A stretch of 30,485 bases of DNA. Origin: Firmicutes bacterium UBA5388. GTDB taxonomy: Bacteria > Bacillota > UBA4882 > UBA10575. Numbering within the stretch: position 1 is the first letter of the stretch; the number at the start of each line of letters is the position of its first letter. A program made the position numbers and the translations under genes. The notes under the pieces are model-generated. The model had not been told where the DNA came from and did not search any database. It saw only the letters and a program-made list of their open reading frames with translations. Positions 30,337-30,485 of the stretch are shown here, piece by piece. Location of the stretch: NCBI GenBank assembly GCA_002409975.1, contig DHOO01000074.1, forward strand, positions 1 through 30,485, given 5' to 3'.

Positions 30337-30485
30337 AGAAGTGGTGAATTGTCTTGAAGCTGTAGTAGTAAACGGAGAGGAGAAATTAGAGCAAAACTGT
30401 ACCGGGGTCTATATCTCGGATTTATTAAGTGATGTTATGGGTCACGCGAAAGAAGGGGAAGTCTGGATAACCATCCAGACCCATA
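30326..30485 (+). CDS. Second DRTGG-domain protein (partial, cut by window end)
   Basis: ATG 30326, preceded by AAAAGGAGGAG, opens a frame running off the right edge after 53 codons. Its start MILKEVVNCLEAVVVNGEE followed by YISDLLSDVMGHAKEGEVWI parallels the first DRTGG protein of this operon (MKLKEVQKLLNA..., LISDVLAFTKEK), so it is probably a paralogous subunit. It overlaps the preceding gene, implying coupled translation. Confidence 0.75.
   Translation, partial: MILKEVVNCLEAVVVNGEEKLEQNCTGVYISDLLSDVMGHAKEGEVWITIQTH

Noticed and set aside
1..30485. CRISPR arrays, insertion sequences, prophage genes or integrase attachment sites.
   Set aside because: No regularly spaced direct repeats with unique spacers, transposase or integrase frames, or tRNA-end duplications were seen. 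The only tandem repeats are the short CGAGNNN elements and the MraZ boxes.

Overview
The window looks like a chromosome segment of a low-to-moderate-GC, anaerobic, endospore-forming Bacillota, most likely of the Clostridia or a neighbouring class. The reasons are the gene orders pheS-pheT-zapA and mraZ-rsmH-ftsL-spoVD-murE-murF-mraY-ftsW, a Phe T-box leader, a YqzL-type microprotein, an Agr-type cyclic peptide signal, a DAP-type MurE, a SpoVD-like PBP with the redox cysteine pair, and a Cys-rich [FeFe]-hydrogenase-like regulatory cluster. I cannot name the species.

Layout. 1-2640: purD (+) converges on a PHP-domain phosphoesterase gene (-). Upstream of the latter, on the minus strand, is a candidate promoter-structured RNA-terminator unit that I cannot assign to a family. 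2756-3152: tRNA-Val(GAC) with its own promoter and terminator, then a 31-codon yqzL-like gene. 3165-7136: Phe T-box, pheS, pheT and a very strong terminator. 7219-9486: an Agr-type quorum-sensing cassette (agrB, a 37-aa autoinducer precursor, a membrane sensor). The sensor has lost its phospho-acceptor His and much of its ATP-binding signature, and no response regulator is present. 9529-13372: zapA, a CvpA-like protein with an added Cys-rich C-terminus, and a large U32-family protein. 13379-16060: rpsO with a structured leader, and pnp, each with a terminator.

16248-27195 is the division and cell-wall (dcw/mra) cluster. A promoter with a textbook MraZ operator (three TGGAG repeats, 10-bp period) leads into mraZ, rsmH, ftsL, spoVD, murE, murF, mraY, ftsW and murA. 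murD, murG, murB and divIB, usual members in Bacillota, are absent. A 12-codon minicistron sits at the murD position, a heptad-repeat element at the murG position, and a SPOR-domain membrane protein follows murA where divIB might be expected. The genes present cover the UDP-MurNAc route (MurA, MurE, MurF), lipid I synthesis (MraY) and septal or spore-cortex polymerisation (FtsW/SpoVE with SpoVD). The absent steps must be encoded elsewhere.

28118-30485: a compact operon of a DRTGG-domain protein, an RsbW/RsbT-like ATPase, an [FeFe]-hydrogenase-like protein with intact H-cluster ligands but an altered proton-path residue, and the start of a second DRTGG protein. This looks like a redox or H2-sensing module rather than a catalytic hydrogenase.

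The most unusual items are the Agr cassette with a degenerate receptor and no regulator, the sensory-hydrogenase operon, the unassigned minus-strand RNA unit, the CvpA Cys-rich fusion, and the dispersed CGAGNNN heptad element.
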